From: Bog-473 sp036502025
GTDB lineage: Bacteria; Actinomycetota; Acidimicrobiia; Acidimicrobiales; RAAP-2
Assembly (NCBI GenBank): GCA_036502025.1
Contig: DASXZJ010000025.1
Location: forward strand, 38,500 to 102,499
Reading direction: 5' to 3'
Length of the DNA stretch: 64,000 nt
Shown piece after piece: positions 16,458 through 25,532 of the stretch (its first letter is position 1; each line of letters opens with the position of its first letter). A model generated the notes under the pieces. It was not told where the DNA came from. It worked only from the letters and a program-made list of their open reading frames with translations, and made no database searches. The position numbers and the translations under genes are program-made.

Positions 16458-17756
16458 CTAGACGGTCGAGGTGCCGCGGCGCCTCACCAGGGAGTCCACT
16501 GTGACCGCGCCCAGAAGGACGAGCGCGGTGGCCATTTGCGTGCCGGCGGTGCTGATCCCGAGTAGGGCCAACCCGTTGTAGACGGCCGCGATGACGATGC
16601 CGCCGAGGAGCGCGTGCACCGCCTTGCCCCGCCCACCGAAGAGACTGGCGCCTCCGATGACGGCGGCGGCAACCGCGTAGAGGACGTACGTCCCGCCGTC
16701 GAAGCCGACCGAGATCGAGCCCAGGCGCGACATGTACACGAGACCGGCGATGCCGGCGGTGAACCCCGACAAGGTGAAGGCGATCGTGCGGATCAGGGAC
16801 ACGTTGATGCCGGCCCGGCGAGCCGCCTCCGGGCTGCCCCCGATGGCATAGATGTAGCGGCCGGTCCGAGTCTTGGACAGCAGCCACGACCAGGCCACCA
16901 CCACGGCCAGCACGAGTGGTAGGACCCAGGGAACTCCACTGAGCGGGGTCAGCGCACCCCGGTTGATGTTGCAGACGATGACCAGCGCCACGCCGGCGGC
17001 GGCGGCCACCGCCACGGTGAGGATGGTGATGCTGAGCGGTGGGGCACTCAGGCCGCGGGAGCGGCGCCTGGTGGTGCGCAGGATGGAGAAGACGCCGTAG
17101 AGGGCCACCAGGACCACCAGGACGACCCAACTGGCCGTGGCGCTCATGTTGCCGTTCACCAGGTTGTAGATCACCGTATTGCTGCTGACATTGATCACGC
17201 CGCCGACGGCTCCTGGCGCTATGTCGAAGATATATATCAACAGCCCACCGAATCCGAGGAGTCCGGCCAGCGTCACGACAAACGAGGGGAGATGGAGCCG
17301 GGTGATGAGGACCCCCTGGAGCGCCCCCAGCAGCGCGCTGGCCAGGAGGCCCACGATGATGCCAGCCCACCAGGGCCAGTTGTTGGGCGGTGAGACCAGC
17401 GCGGCCATGACGGCCGCGCCGACGGCGGCCACGAAGCCGACGGAGAGATCGATCTCGCTCAGGATGAGGGCGAACATCTCGGCCAACCCGAGCAGGATGA
17501 AGAAGGCCCCTTGGACCAGCAGGTTGACGATGTTCCCGGCGGACAGGAACTTGGACTGCTGGGATTGGAAGATCACCACGATGACGACGAGGCCGGCCAG
17601 GATCGGGAGGGCCCCGCTCTCCCCGTTCTTGATCCTTCGCCACCAGGCGTTCAGATACTCGCCCAGGGAGTCGGCCAGCACGTCGGGGGCCACGACCAGC
17701 ACGTCCATTGGAGGCGCGTCGGGGGCCGGTGCCGATGTGGAGGTGGTCTCGTCCAA
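16458..17756 (-). CDS. sugar ABC transporter permease, XylH-like
   Basis: A 432-residue polytopic inner-membrane permease of the ribose/xylose (CUT2) class, about ten hydrophobic segments. It has EIDLSVGFVAAVGAAV and the coupling-loop-like AIGGSPEAARRAGINV that contacts the ATPase, and GGASLFGGRGKAVHALLG near the C-terminus; these match XylH/RbsC. It is longer than RbsC because of an N-terminal extension and an insert around TTRRRSRGLSAPP. The start is TTG at 17756, following GAGGAGATCAA, a good ribosome-binding site. It lies 39 bases after the ATPase gene and is the last gene of the three-gene operon. Confidence 0.93.
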   Translation of the reverse strand: MDETTSTSAPAPDAPPMDVLVVAPDVLADSLGEYLNAWWRRIKNGESGALPILAGLVVIVVIFQSQQSKFLSAGNIVNLLVQGAFFILLGLAEMFALILSEIDLSVGFVAAVGAAVMAALVSPPNNWPWWAGIIVGLLASALLGALQGVLITRLHLPSFVVTLAGLLGFGGLLIYIFDIAPGAVGGVINVSSNTVIYNLVNGNMSATASWVVLVVLVALYGVFSILRTTRRRSRGLSAPPLSITILTVAVAAAAGVALVIVCNINRGALTPLSGVPWVLPLVLAVVVAWSWLLSKTRTGRYIYAIGGSPEAARRAGINVSLIRTIAFTLSGFTAGIAGLVYMSRLGSISVGFDGGTYVLYAVAAAVIGGASLFGGRGKAVHALLGGIVIAAVYNGLALLGISTAGTQMATALVLLGAVTVDSLVRRRGTSTV

Positions 17757-17795
17757 TTGATCTCCTCAAACGTGCCTCTGCAGGCGGGGTGGTGG

Positions 17796-18599
17796 TCAGG
17801 GCCTTTCGTTGCCGGCTGCCGGTGCGGCCCGGTCGGATCGCCCCGTGGTCATGTAGTCGACGACGACCTGACTGTCGATGCTCGAGGCGGGCTGGACCGC
17901 GACGATGCGACCGAGATAGAGAATGGCGATCCGGTCAGCCACCTCGAAGACGTCGTTGAGGTTGTGCGAGATCATCAGCACCGTGACGCCCTGACTGGTC
18001 AACCGCTTGATCAAGTCGAGGACCGTGCGCGTCTGGGCCACGCCGAGTGCCGCTGTCGGCTCGTCCATGATGACCAGCTCCGCCTTGGCCATCACGGCCT
18101 TGGCGACCGCCACCGATTGGCGCTGCCCACCCGAGAGTGAGGCTACGGGTTGGCGGATGGAGCGGATGGTCGTCACCGAGAGACTCTCGAGGGTTGCTTT
18201 GGTCGTCGTCTCCATGGTCGATTCATCCAGCAGCCCGTGCCGCATCGCTTCATGTCCGAGGAACATGTTCTGGACGATGTCGAGGTTGTCGCAGAGGGCG
18301 AGGTCCTGGTAGATCGTCGTGATACCCAGGGCTTCGGCATCCTTGGGTGAGCGCAGATGCACCGGTCGGTCGTGCCAAAGGATCTCCCCGGCGTCCGGTT
18401 CCCACAGGCCGGAGATCGTCTTGACGAGACTGGACTTCCCGGCGCCGTTGTCACCGACGAGAGCGGTGACCTTGCCGGCCTCGATTTCGAGGTCCACCTC
18501 GGTGAGCGCGTGGACGGCCCCGAAGGACTTGGTCACCCCTCGAATCCGGACGAGCGGACCTACGCCCTGGTCGGTCGCTGCCACCTCAGTACCTACCAC
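17796..18599 (-). CDS. sugar ABC transporter ATPase, single-domain CUT2 type
   Basis: A 267-residue ATP-binding subunit: Walker A GDNGAGKS (49-56), LSGGQ signature (155-159), Walker B LVIMDE (175-180) and the H-loop His in MISHNLNDV. Unlike E. coli XylG, RbsA or MglA it carries one nucleotide-binding domain, the layout of FrcA-like actinobacterial and rhizobial systems, so the functional transporter should contain two copies. The start is GTG at 18599. The gene lies between the binding-protein gene (114 bases upstream, with two hairpins) and the permease gene. Confidence 0.92.
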   Translation of the reverse strand: MVGTEVAATDQGVGPLVRIRGVTKSFGAVHALTEVDLEIEAGKVTALVGDNGAGKSSLVKTISGLWEPDAGEILWHDRPVHLRSPKDAEALGITTIYQDLALCDNLDIVQNMFLGHEAMRHGLLDESTMETTTKATLESLSVTTIRSIRQPVASLSGGQRQSVAVAKAVMAKAELVIMDEPTAALGVAQTRTVLDLIKRLTSQGVTVLMISHNLNDVFEVADRIAILYLGRIVAVQPASSIDSQVVVDYMTTGRSDRAAPAAGNERP

Positions 18600-18618
18600 G
18601 CCACCTCCTCGTGGCCGT

Positions 18619-18694
18619 GCCCACCCCGCCGCGGTACGGAGGGGTGGGCTACGACCGGAGAACCGCTTGGCCCGCCGCCGAATCTACCGGCGGG
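18619..18694 (-). promoter_or_regulatory. two tandem stem-loops in the binding-protein/ATPase gap
   Basis: The 113-base gap between the binding-protein stop and the ATPase start holds two perfect inverted repeats. The first on the transcript is CCCGCCG (18671-18677) with CGGCGGG (18688-18694), a 7-bp stem with a 10-base loop. The second is GCCCACCCC (18619-18627) with GGGGTGGGC (18641-18649), 9 bp with a 13-base loop. Neither is followed by a U-run. In binding-protein operons such hairpins usually cause partial termination or mRNA stabilisation, giving more binding protein than ATPase; that role is inferred. Confidence 0.6.
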
Positions 18695-18712
18695 AGTCCG
18701 GACATGCTTCGG

Positions 18713-19903
18713 TTAGGGCGTGATCCCTGCCGCGGTGCATTCGGCGGCGTACGACCCGGTGCAGAGTTGCGCGGCCGGCACGAAGTTGTCCTTGATGATG
18801 GTCGACTTCATGTTGGCCGTGGTCACCCACTCGGGCTTCAGGAGGACCGACGGAACCGATTTGTGCTCACTCGTGTCACTCGTGTGCCCGTTGACCAGGT
18901 TTGAGGGTGGCTTTTGCCCTGCTCTGAGGTACAGAGCCAGCGCCGACGCCGCCTCGGCTTCGAGGAAGACCGGCTTGTAGACGGTGCCGCACTGGTACCC
19001 CGACAGGACGTTCTGAAGACCGGTCAACGTGGCGTCCTGGCCGGTGGTCGGGAACGTCTTGGGAGCAATTTTGAGCGACTGCAGGTACGTGATGATCGGT
19101 GCACCCGTCTCGTCATTGGGTATGACGGCGGCGTTGATGTTCGGGTGGGCCGTGTACGCCTCCTGGAACTCCGTCTCTGCTGTTGGCCCGTCCCAGGTGT
19201 CGGCCGTCTTGGTGACCTCGACCCACTTGCCGTCTTTGAAGTAGGGGTTGATCACCGAGTTGTAGCCCTGGGCGAACAGAGTGGCGTTGTTGTCGGTGGC
19301 GGCGCCGTGCATGACGACCACCTGGGGCTTGGCAATGTGCCACGCGGCGACGCAACTCACCATGCCGCTGCCTATCAACTTTCCGACCTGGACGTTGTTG
19401 AAGCTCACGTAATAGGTTCGGCTCCCGCCCAGGGTCAGCCGGTCGTAGTCGATGACGGCGACGCCGTGTGACTTGGCGTAGCTCTCAATGGAAATTCCCA
19501 CCCCGGGGTCGATCGGGTCCACCATGAGCACGGTCGCCCCGTTGGTGATGTCCGTTTGTGCTTGGGTCAGCTGGGTGGCGTCGGTGCCCAGCGCGTTCTG
19601 GACGACGTACTGCGAAGAGCTCAAACCGGCGGCCTTGAAGGCACTGTTGATGTCGGGCGCGTCGAATTCCACGTAGCGGGTGGAGCTCGTGGTGTCCGGT
19701 AGGAGTGCGGCCACCTTGCCATGGCCCGCCTTGGCCAGAGCCTTGAGCTTGCTCATCGTGGAGAAGTTGTTGGTGAATGACGTCGCCGCCAAACTCTTCG
19801 GTCCCTTCGTTGCCGCCGAGGCGTTGGAGACGGTCCCCAGAGTCATCCCAATGGTCAAGGCGAGAGCCAGGCTCCCAACGGTGCTCACTTTTCTGAAGTA
19901 CAC
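18713..19903 (-). CDS. sugar ABC transporter substrate-binding protein, XylF-like
   Basis: A 396-residue exported periplasmic-binding-type protein. The signal peptide (VYFRKVSTVG, then LALALTIGMTLGTVSNASA) should be cleaved after ...SNASA near residue 31. Its body follows XylF: VIDYDRLTLGG, YYVSFNNVQVG, ATDNNATLFAQG, TGQDATLTGLQNVLSG and GTVYKPV. GTG at 19903 is chosen because GGGGGG lies seven bases before it and the signal peptide begins here; a longer frame to 20044 lacks a site. The substrate is probably a pentose or related sugar by resemblance. It is first in the operon with the ATPase and permease. Confidence 0.92.
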   Translation of the reverse strand: MYFRKVSTVGSLALALTIGMTLGTVSNASAATKGPKSLAATSFTNNFSTMSKLKALAKAGHGKVAALLPDTTSSTRYVEFDAPDINSAFKAAGLSSSQYVVQNALGTDATQLTQAQTDITNGATVLMVDPIDPGVGISIESYAKSHGVAVIDYDRLTLGGSRTYYVSFNNVQVGKLIGSGMVSCVAAWHIAKPQVVVMHGAATDNNATLFAQGYNSVINPYFKDGKWVEVTKTADTWDGPTAETEFQEAYTAHPNINAAVIPNDETGAPIITYLQSLKIAPKTFPTTGQDATLTGLQNVLSGYQCGTVYKPVFLEAEAASALALYLRAGQKPPSNLVNGHTSDTSEHKSVPSVLLKPEWVTTANMKSTIIKDNFVPAAQLCTGSYAAECTAAGITP

Positions 19904-19980
19904 GCGGTACCCCCCAATCCGGACCCCCAGTGGTCCATCTCGTACTGCCGCGGACCCGATCGTTGATGATCCAACCCCCG

Positions 19981-20004
19981 ACACAGGGACGAATGCCCCT
20001 GTGT
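19981..20004. promoter_or_regulatory. perfect 8+8 palindrome upstream of the sugar-transporter operon
   Basis: ACACAGGG (19981-19988) and CCCTGTGT (19997-20004) are exact inverted repeats separated by eight bases. The site lies 78 bases upstream of the binding-protein GTG on the minus strand, and no gene covers it, so it is a good candidate operator for a LacI/ROK-type sugar regulator. It could alternatively be a terminator for the gene ending at 20127. No regulator gene is in the operon, so the protein that binds it is unknown. Confidence 0.45.
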
Positions 20005-20126
20005 TAAGGAATCTAATCAGTTGTGTGAAGGGAATGTGTCGCAAAAATGACCGCGACCGGAGGGACCGACCGACCGGTGATGCTCCGCCAGCCTCCCGAC
20101 CGGCGGGTGGGCCGGCTGGGACCTGG

Positions 20127-20636
20127 TCAGGAGGCCAATCCGCCGCGAATGGCCGCGGCCTCCAGGGAGGTGAACCGGCGTGTGTACCCCCGGCGATGCG
20201 ACAGGGCGACGATCGGCTGGGCCGCGCAGGCCGAAGGAACGGCCAGATGCCACGAGGTGTCGTCCCGATCCCACCGCGCGGTCGGCAGATTGTCGCTCAA
20301 CGCCCGCTGCGCCAGGGGTGGCATGGTGTCGAAGCGCACACCCAGGACGTCGTGGGAGTAGCGAGGGGTCGGCGACGTCGTCACGGGCTCGGACCAGGAG
20401 CTCAGCACTTCGACGCCCGTTGCCGCACTGTCCACCGCCAGGGCCATACGTCGCGGGGATGATGGTGCAACGCCCTGCTCTCCGACCCGGAGTTCGAGAA
20501 TGAGGCAGGTTCCCTCAATTTCCTGGTATTCGGCGTGGACGGCCAGTCCGACTGCGGAGGAGACTTCCGAGCACGCCAGTTTGACGGCATCGGCGGTGTC
20601 CGGCGTGGCGATGCGGATCTTGTTCGAAGCAGTCAT
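20127..20636 (-). CDS. hypothetical protein, unknown family
   Basis: A 169-residue protein I do not recognise. It is soluble, with IRIATPDTADAVKLACSEVSSAVGLAVHAEYQ at the front, a Pro-rich middle (EPVTTSPTPRYS) and a C-terminal RFTSLEAAAIRGGLAS. The ATG at 20636 follows GGAGATCC, a clear ribosome-binding site, and a longer frame to 20891 is rejected as it runs into the divergent gene region. The N-terminal part could be an alpha-beta anti-sigma-like or HATPase-like strand-helix, but no N-box or other motif is visible. It is divergent from the alpha/beta hydrolase, 253 bases apart. Confidence 0.55.
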   Translation of the reverse strand: MTASNKIRIATPDTADAVKLACSEVSSAVGLAVHAEYQEIEGTCLILELRVGEQGVAPSSPRRMALAVDSAATGVEVLSSWSEPVTTSPTPRYSHDVLGVRFDTMPPLAQRALSDNLPTARWDRDDTSWHLAVPSACAAQPIVALSHRRGYTRRFTSLEAAAIRGGLAS

Positions 20637-20889
20637 CGGATCTCCAGGGTCATGTGATGGTCTCTTCCACCGTACGGAACGAAGGTAAACAAACTTTGAG
20701 TTTCCGGTTGCGATCTCATTTACATTGCGCGACCAGCCGGGGGGAGCAACGGCGAACCCGCTGGTCGGGAGCGGACAGACGCCTCGAAGGTTGCAGGTTT
20801 GCCGCCCGAGCGAGGGCGGCGGCGGACGACCATCGACGGCGGGTGTCGCCGGTGCATAGTGTTCGATCGACCGATGGAGAGGGAAACCC

Positions 20890-21786
20890 ATGTTCGAGTT
20901 GAAGCAGGTGTCGATCCACGGCCATCAGGTCCGGTACCGCATGGAAGGGGAGGGTCCCGCCATCCTCTTGATCCACGGGATCGCCGGTAGCTCCCGAACC
21001 TGGCGGTACATCATGCCGACGCTGGCCGAGCGGTACACGGTCATCGCGCCTGATCTGATCGGACACGGCCAGTCCGCCAAGCCGACCGGAGACTATTCAT
21101 TGGGTGCCTACGCAAGCGGCATGCGTGACCTGCTGCGAGTGCTGGGCGTGCTACGGGCCAGCATCGTGGGCCAGTCCTTCGGCGGGGGAGTGGCCATGCA
21201 ACTCGCCTACCAACATCCCGAGTGCTGTGAACGCCTCGTGCTTGTCGACAGCGGGGGCTTGGGGCGCGAGGTGAGCTGGCTGCTCCGCTTCATGGCCTTT
21301 CCCGGATCGGAGTACCTGATGCCGGTCATCTTCCCTTCGCTGATCGGCCAGCGAGGTGACCAGATCAGCCGCATCCTGCACGATCGTGGCATTCGAATGC
21401 CGCGCTTGGGGGAGATGTGGCGTTCGTACGCCTCGCTCACCGATGCCTCGAACCGCAGTTCGTTCATCCGCACGATTCGTTCCGTCATCGATCCCGGGGG
21501 GCAGACGGTGAGCGCGATGGACCGCTTCTATTTGGCTGAAAGCGTCCCGACCATGTTGGTCTGGGGCGACCGTGACTCCATCATCCCGGTCAGCCACGCC
21601 TATGCGGCCCATGAAGACCTGCCGGCCAGCCGCCTCGAGATCATCGAGGGCTCGGGTCACTTCCCCCACGTCGAGGACCCCGCCCGGTTCCTCGAGGTCC
21701 TCAGCGATTTCCTTGACTCGACCGAGCCCGCCCGCGTCGACCCCGGGGACTTTCAGCAGCTGCTCCAGGACCGCGCCGCGGGCTGA
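20890..21786 (+). CDS. alpha/beta-fold hydrolase
   Basis: A 298-residue serine hydrolase of the alpha/beta superfamily. The oxyanion segment is LIHGIAGSS (28-36), the nucleophile is Ser96 in GQSFGG, the acid is Asp in GDRDSIIP and the base is His in GSGHFPH. DLIGHGQSAKP and LVDSGGLG are typical of the epoxide-hydrolase/C-C hydrolase branch. No signal peptide is present. ATG at 20890 is chosen; a lone AGGG-rich stretch (AGAGGGAAACCC) precedes it. Esterase or C-C bond hydrolase is likely; the substrate is unknown. Confidence 0.9.
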   Translation: MFELKQVSIHGHQVRYRMEGEGPAILLIHGIAGSSRTWRYIMPTLAERYTVIAPDLIGHGQSAKPTGDYSLGAYASGMRDLLRVLGVLRASIVGQSFGGGVAMQLAYQHPECCERLVLVDSGGLGREVSWLLRFMAFPGSEYLMPVIFPSLIGQRGDQISRILHDRGIRMPRLGEMWRSYASLTDASNRSSFIRTIRSVIDPGGQTVSAMDRFYLAESVPTMLVWGDRDSIIPVSHAYAAHEDLPASRLEIIEGSGHFPHVEDPARFLEVLSDFLDSTEPARVDPGDFQQLLQDRAAG

Positions 21787-21808
21787 CCGGTCGAGCACGA
21801 GCGACCCC

Positions 21809-22582
21809 TCAGGAGTACCGGAACGTCATCGCCTTCGACGTTCCGCTTTGCGTGGTGATCGTGAAGGGGACAGAACGCGGCGTGGGCCCAAGGTCGGGCA
21901 CCTTGACGGTGCACGTCGACTGATCCGGACAGCTGGTCGCCGTGACCTGACCACCGAATTCCGCCACGATCTGGCCGTTGGCGCTGATGAAATTGGAACC
22001 CGAAACCACCACCGATTGGCCGGCCCCTCCGCTGGATGGACTGAGGGACGACACGACGCCGACACCTCCTACCGCCAGGCTGGCCGGGCTGGTCGTCGTC
22101 GACTGCTTCGCCCCGTCGCCCCGGCCGCTTGACGGCGAAGTCGGCGTCGAGCTGGGCGAGCCGGCAGGGGCGCCGGTGGGGCCAGGGGTCGGATGCTGGT
22201 GGGTGCCGAGGGAGAAGGCGAGCGCGACAGCCGCGACCAGCACCACGCCACCCAGCGTCGCCACGGAAAGTTTCAGTCGACGCTCCCGCCGATCGCCATC
22301 AGGGGGTGCCCCGGCGTTGGCCCGCGGGCCACCGCGCACCAGATCCCGCCAAACCCGGCGACCACTGACGCGACGCTCCTCGTGGGGAGGAGCCGCCCGG
22401 ACCTCGGGCGGGTCTACCACCACGGGGACCTGGGCGGTCCGTGGGCCCGCTTCACGCGCCCGACGAGCTGCTTCGGCCATGGCCCCCAGGGCCCGCTGGC
22501 CAGGCATGGCCACGGCCTGGGTTTCCCCCTCGGTGCCGGCCCGCTCGGCGCCCCGGGCACCCCTGACATTGATTCGACTCAC
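21809..22582 (-). CDS. membrane-anchored protein with C-terminal IPT/TIG domain
   Basis: A 257-residue protein: an Arg- and Pro-rich cytoplasmic part (RRVSGRRVWRDLV), one hydrophobic segment KLSVATLGGVVLVAAVALA, a Pro/Ser/Thr-rich linker (TPTSPSSGRG) and an Ig-like IPT/TIG domain (SLSPSSGGAGQSVVVSGSNF onward) with two cysteines. So the IPT domain should sit outside the membrane. GTG at 22582 is preceded by AAGGAC; ATG at 22711 (43 residues longer) is an alternative. Function is unknown; the domain is common in adhesion or cell-surface proteins. It is convergent with the hydrolase. Confidence 0.7.
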   Translation of the reverse strand: MSRINVRGARGAERAGTEGETQAVAMPGQRALGAMAEAARRAREAGPRTAQVPVVVDPPEVRAAPPHEERRVSGRRVWRDLVRGGPRANAGAPPDGDRRERRLKLSVATLGGVVLVAAVALAFSLGTHQHPTPGPTGAPAGSPSSTPTSPSSGRGDGAKQSTTTSPASLAVGGVGVVSSLSPSSGGAGQSVVVSGSNFISANGQIVAEFGGQVTATSCPDQSTCTVKVPDLGPTPRSVPFTITTQSGTSKAMTFRYS

Positions 22583-22799
22583 GTCCTTGCCTTCCTCCGA
22601 CCATCTGTCGATTTCCGAGAAATCAATACCCACGGGCCCCGTTCGAAATCCCCCGGCCGAGCCCGGGAACCTAAGGGGCAGGGCCACCGCTCCACTAGGG
22701 TCATTCTGCAATCAGCAGGTGGATCGCCGGGAACCCAACCGGCGTAGGCGGCCCGTGCCACCCGCTTCGGGGACGTTCCTGATCACTGGAAGCCCGCCC

Positions 22800-23609
22800 A
22801 TGTTGAACGGAAAACGAATCGCCGTCGTCCTGCCGGCCTTCAACGCTGCGATCACGTTGGCCCAGACGGTCGCGGAGATCGACCGGAGCGTCGTGGACGA
22901 TGTGCTGATGGTCGATGACGCCAGCACGGATGGCACCGTCGAGATCGCCCAGAAGTTGGGACTGGCGCCGATCGTGCACGATCACACGGGCGGCTACGGG
23001 AGCAATCAGAAGACCTGCTACGCCGCCGCGCTCGCCCTCGGGGCTGACGTGGTGGTCATGCTTCATCCTGACTACCAGTACTCCCCACGCTTGGTGGTCC
23101 CGATGGCCGGGATGATCGCCTACGGCGACTACGACATGGTGCTGGGCTCGCGCATCCTTTCCCAGAACGCCGTCGACGGGGGAATGCCGCGCTACAAGTA
23201 CGTTGCCAATCGCTCACTGACGTTGTTCCAGAATCTTGTAGTGGGCTACAAGCTCTCGGAGTACCACACCGGCCTGCGTGCCTTCAGCAAGGAGCTCCTC
23301 AACGCCCTGCACCTCGAGCGGAACTCTGACGATTTCGTCTTCGACAACCAGGTGATCGTCCAGGGTCTGGCCGCCGGGGCCAGGATCGGTGAACTGTCGT
23401 GCCCGGCCCGGTACTTCGATGCCGCGTCGTCCATCAACTTCAGACGCAGTGTCCGCTACGGGCTGGGGGTCCTGCGCACGTCGGTGCAGTACCGGGTGAA
23501 CAAGTCGGGACTCAAGCGCTACCCGTACCTGGAAGTGGCGCGGCCGCTCTGGGCTGACGATGGTGCCATCGATGCCGTTCCTCCGGCCGGTAACACGCAT
23601 AGCTTGTGA
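22800..23609 (+). CDS. family 2 glycosyltransferase, polyprenyl-phosphate type
   Basis: A 269-residue GT2 enzyme with the GT-A features VVLPAFNA, VDDASTDGT, VVVMLHPDYQYSP (metal-binding segment) and LGSRIL. It resembles dolichyl- or undecaprenyl-phosphate sugar transferases, but there is no C-terminal membrane segment, so the membrane partner may be the next gene. ATG at 22800 is preceded by no strong SD, although the protein starts directly at the first beta strand. The stop overlaps the next GTG (GTGA), so the pair are co-translated and probably decorate a cell-surface polymer. Confidence 0.88.
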   Translation: MLNGKRIAVVLPAFNAAITLAQTVAEIDRSVVDDVLMVDDASTDGTVEIAQKLGLAPIVHDHTGGYGSNQKTCYAAALALGADVVVMLHPDYQYSPRLVVPMAGMIAYGDYDMVLGSRILSQNAVDGGMPRYKYVANRSLTLFQNLVVGYKLSEYHTGLRAFSKELLNALHLERNSDDFVFDNQVIVQGLAAGARIGELSCPARYFDAASSINFRRSVRYGLGVLRTSVQYRVNKSGLKRYPYLEVARPLWADDGAIDAVPPAGNTHSL

Positions 23610-25474
23610 GCAGCCGTTCCCGTTCGCCTAGGTCAGGCAGAGCGCGTACATCGCCGAGCCCCAAAGCCGCCGCGGTGACCGAAGAGAGCCAACGATGGCC
23701 GACCTCGAGAGTTCGGCAGCTGGCGCTCGCGGTCGGACTGCTGCAAACCACGTTGGTCACGTGGGTCGTGTGGACTTCGGGTTATCTCAATGATGACTAT
23801 CTGTTTCTCTCGCTGGCCCGCAAGGGCGGGTTCAGCGGGACGCAACTCACGCGCAGCGTGTATGGGAGCGTCATTCCCGGGTTCCAGCTTGGGAACTCTC
23901 TCCTGGCATCGTTGCATCCGTTGCCGCGCTGGCCGGCCGTCGTCATACCGGTCGTGCTCTACGCGCTGGCGCTGACGGTCTTCTACCGGCTGGCTGAGCT
24001 GCTGTTCGGCCCCCGACCGATCCTGATCCCCCTGATGGCGGTGGCCGGCTTCTCCGGAGTCCTGGCCACCTCCCTGGTCTGGTGGACCGCAGGCCTCAAC
24101 AGTCTGCCCGCACTTGTATTCGATCTTCTTGCCCTTGACGGCCTGGTGCGGCATGCGGCGACCGGGAAACGGCGACATCTGGTCGTGTCGGTGATCAGCT
24201 TCGCGCTCGGCATCGCCTTCTACGACGCCAGTGCGAGCTTTCTCGCGGTACTGGTGGTGTTTACCGCCGTCTACCTGGTTGACCATCGGGACTGGCGAGC
24301 CTTCCTGCGGGGTCTGACCCGCCGAGGCTGGCTCTGGGCGGCCTACGCCGTGCCCATCGCCCTCAACCTGCTGTGGCGGAGCCTTCACCCCAAGGAGTAC
24401 GTCCTCTCGCCACTGCCCAGCGTGGAGACGGCCCTTCGCTTCATCGGGTCAGGTTGGGCTCAGGGGTTCGTGCTGTCCAGTTTCGGCATCACCTTCTCCA
24501 AGCTCTCGCAGGGCTGGCCCCGCGTCCTCCTCGTTGTGGTCGGCCAGTGCCTGTTCTTCGGACTGGTCGCCGCAACCATCTACCGCAGGCGCGCGGCCTG
24601 GAAGGCCTGGGCGGTGTTCGGTAGCGGATTCCTCGCCATTGAAGTTCTGGCCGCCGTCGGGCGGGGCGGCTACGGGAATGTCTTCGCGATCAACACGGTC
24701 TATTGGACGGTGCAACCGTTCATGCTTTCCCTGGCCGTCGGGCTGGCCTTCCTTCCGTCGACCTTGGGGATCGCCGCGCCGTCGCCGCAGAAAGCCAGTC
24801 GTCGACCGATACCGAAGGTGAGTGTCAACCGGGAGTTGGCGGTAATCGGCGCCACTGTCGTGGCGCTATGTGGATCAGGCGTGGCGGCCTTCTGGACCGC
24901 GAACTTCCGTTCGCAAGGTGCGACCAATCACACCTTCGTGGAGAACCTGGGTCGATCCTGGAATCGAGTCCAGGCGCAAAGCCCTCACCCGTTCATCTGG
25001 AATACCGAAGTTCCCGGCGTCATCATCTCGCCGCTCTTCACTCCTTATAACCGGGTCGCCACGACGGCCGGGCTGCTGATCGATCTCCGGGTCGACTCGA
25101 TACGGGGAACCGGGTACCTGGTGAGCGACGATGGGAATCTCGTACCGGCCTCGGTCAATGTGGTCAGTCGAGCGAGCTTGGGCCGGCGGACCTCATGTTT
25201 CTCTCCTCGGACGAGATCACGGACGGCGAGCGTCGCCTTGAATGCGGTGGTACCCGACGGCAACTGGTTCCTTCGCGTGAGCTACAGCCGCTCGAGTGGC
25301 TTTTCGACCACCGTCGACGGCGCGCCGGTCCACTTCGCGAAGGGGAGCGGCGGATTCTTGACCCCGGACTCGGCCGACATAGGAAAATCGACGTTCTCGA
25401 TCAAGGTCCCGGCAGAAGCGTCCGCGTGCTTGACCGCAGCCGCGGTCGAGGCGCCCGTCGCCCGCCCCGGCTGA
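23606..25474 (+). CDS. polytopic membrane protein, glycosyltransferase-like partner
   Basis: A 622-residue membrane protein with about ten to twelve hydrophobic segments between residues 38 and 440, then an extracytoplasmic C-terminal part of about 180 residues with the strand-rich NAVVPDGNWFLRVSYSR. It begins with a basic, Ser-rich tail and then LALAVGLLQTTLVTWVVWTSGYLNDDYLFL; the acidic pair NDD after the first membrane segment is where GT-C (PMT/ArnT-like) enzymes carry catalytic acids, so a lipid-linked-sugar transferase is a reasonable inference. It is coupled (GTGA) to the GT2 gene. I assign no specific substrate. Confidence 0.75.
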   Translation: MSSRSRSPRSGRARTSPSPKAAAVTEESQRWPTSRVRQLALAVGLLQTTLVTWVVWTSGYLNDDYLFLSLARKGGFSGTQLTRSVYGSVIPGFQLGNSLLASLHPLPRWPAVVIPVVLYALALTVFYRLAELLFGPRPILIPLMAVAGFSGVLATSLVWWTAGLNSLPALVFDLLALDGLVRHAATGKRRHLVVSVISFALGIAFYDASASFLAVLVVFTAVYLVDHRDWRAFLRGLTRRGWLWAAYAVPIALNLLWRSLHPKEYVLSPLPSVETALRFIGSGWAQGFVLSSFGITFSKLSQGWPRVLLVVVGQCLFFGLVAATIYRRRAAWKAWAVFGSGFLAIEVLAAVGRGGYGNVFAINTVYWTVQPFMLSLAVGLAFLPSTLGIAAPSPQKASRRPIPKVSVNRELAVIGATVVALCGSGVAAFWTANFRSQGATNHTFVENLGRSWNRVQAQSPHPFIWNTEVPGVIISPLFTPYNRVATTAGLLIDLRVDSIRGTGYLVSDDGNLVPASVNVVSRASLGRRTSCFSPRTRSRTASVALNAVVPDGNWFLRVSYSRSSGFSTTVDGAPVHFAKGSGGFLTPDSADIGKSTFSIKVPAEASACLTAAAVEAPVARPG

Positions 25475-25532
25475 GTGGGGAGTTCAGGCCGGCCGTCGCC
25501 CGGGTCCAGTCGATCCGGCCTGGCCACGGGCG

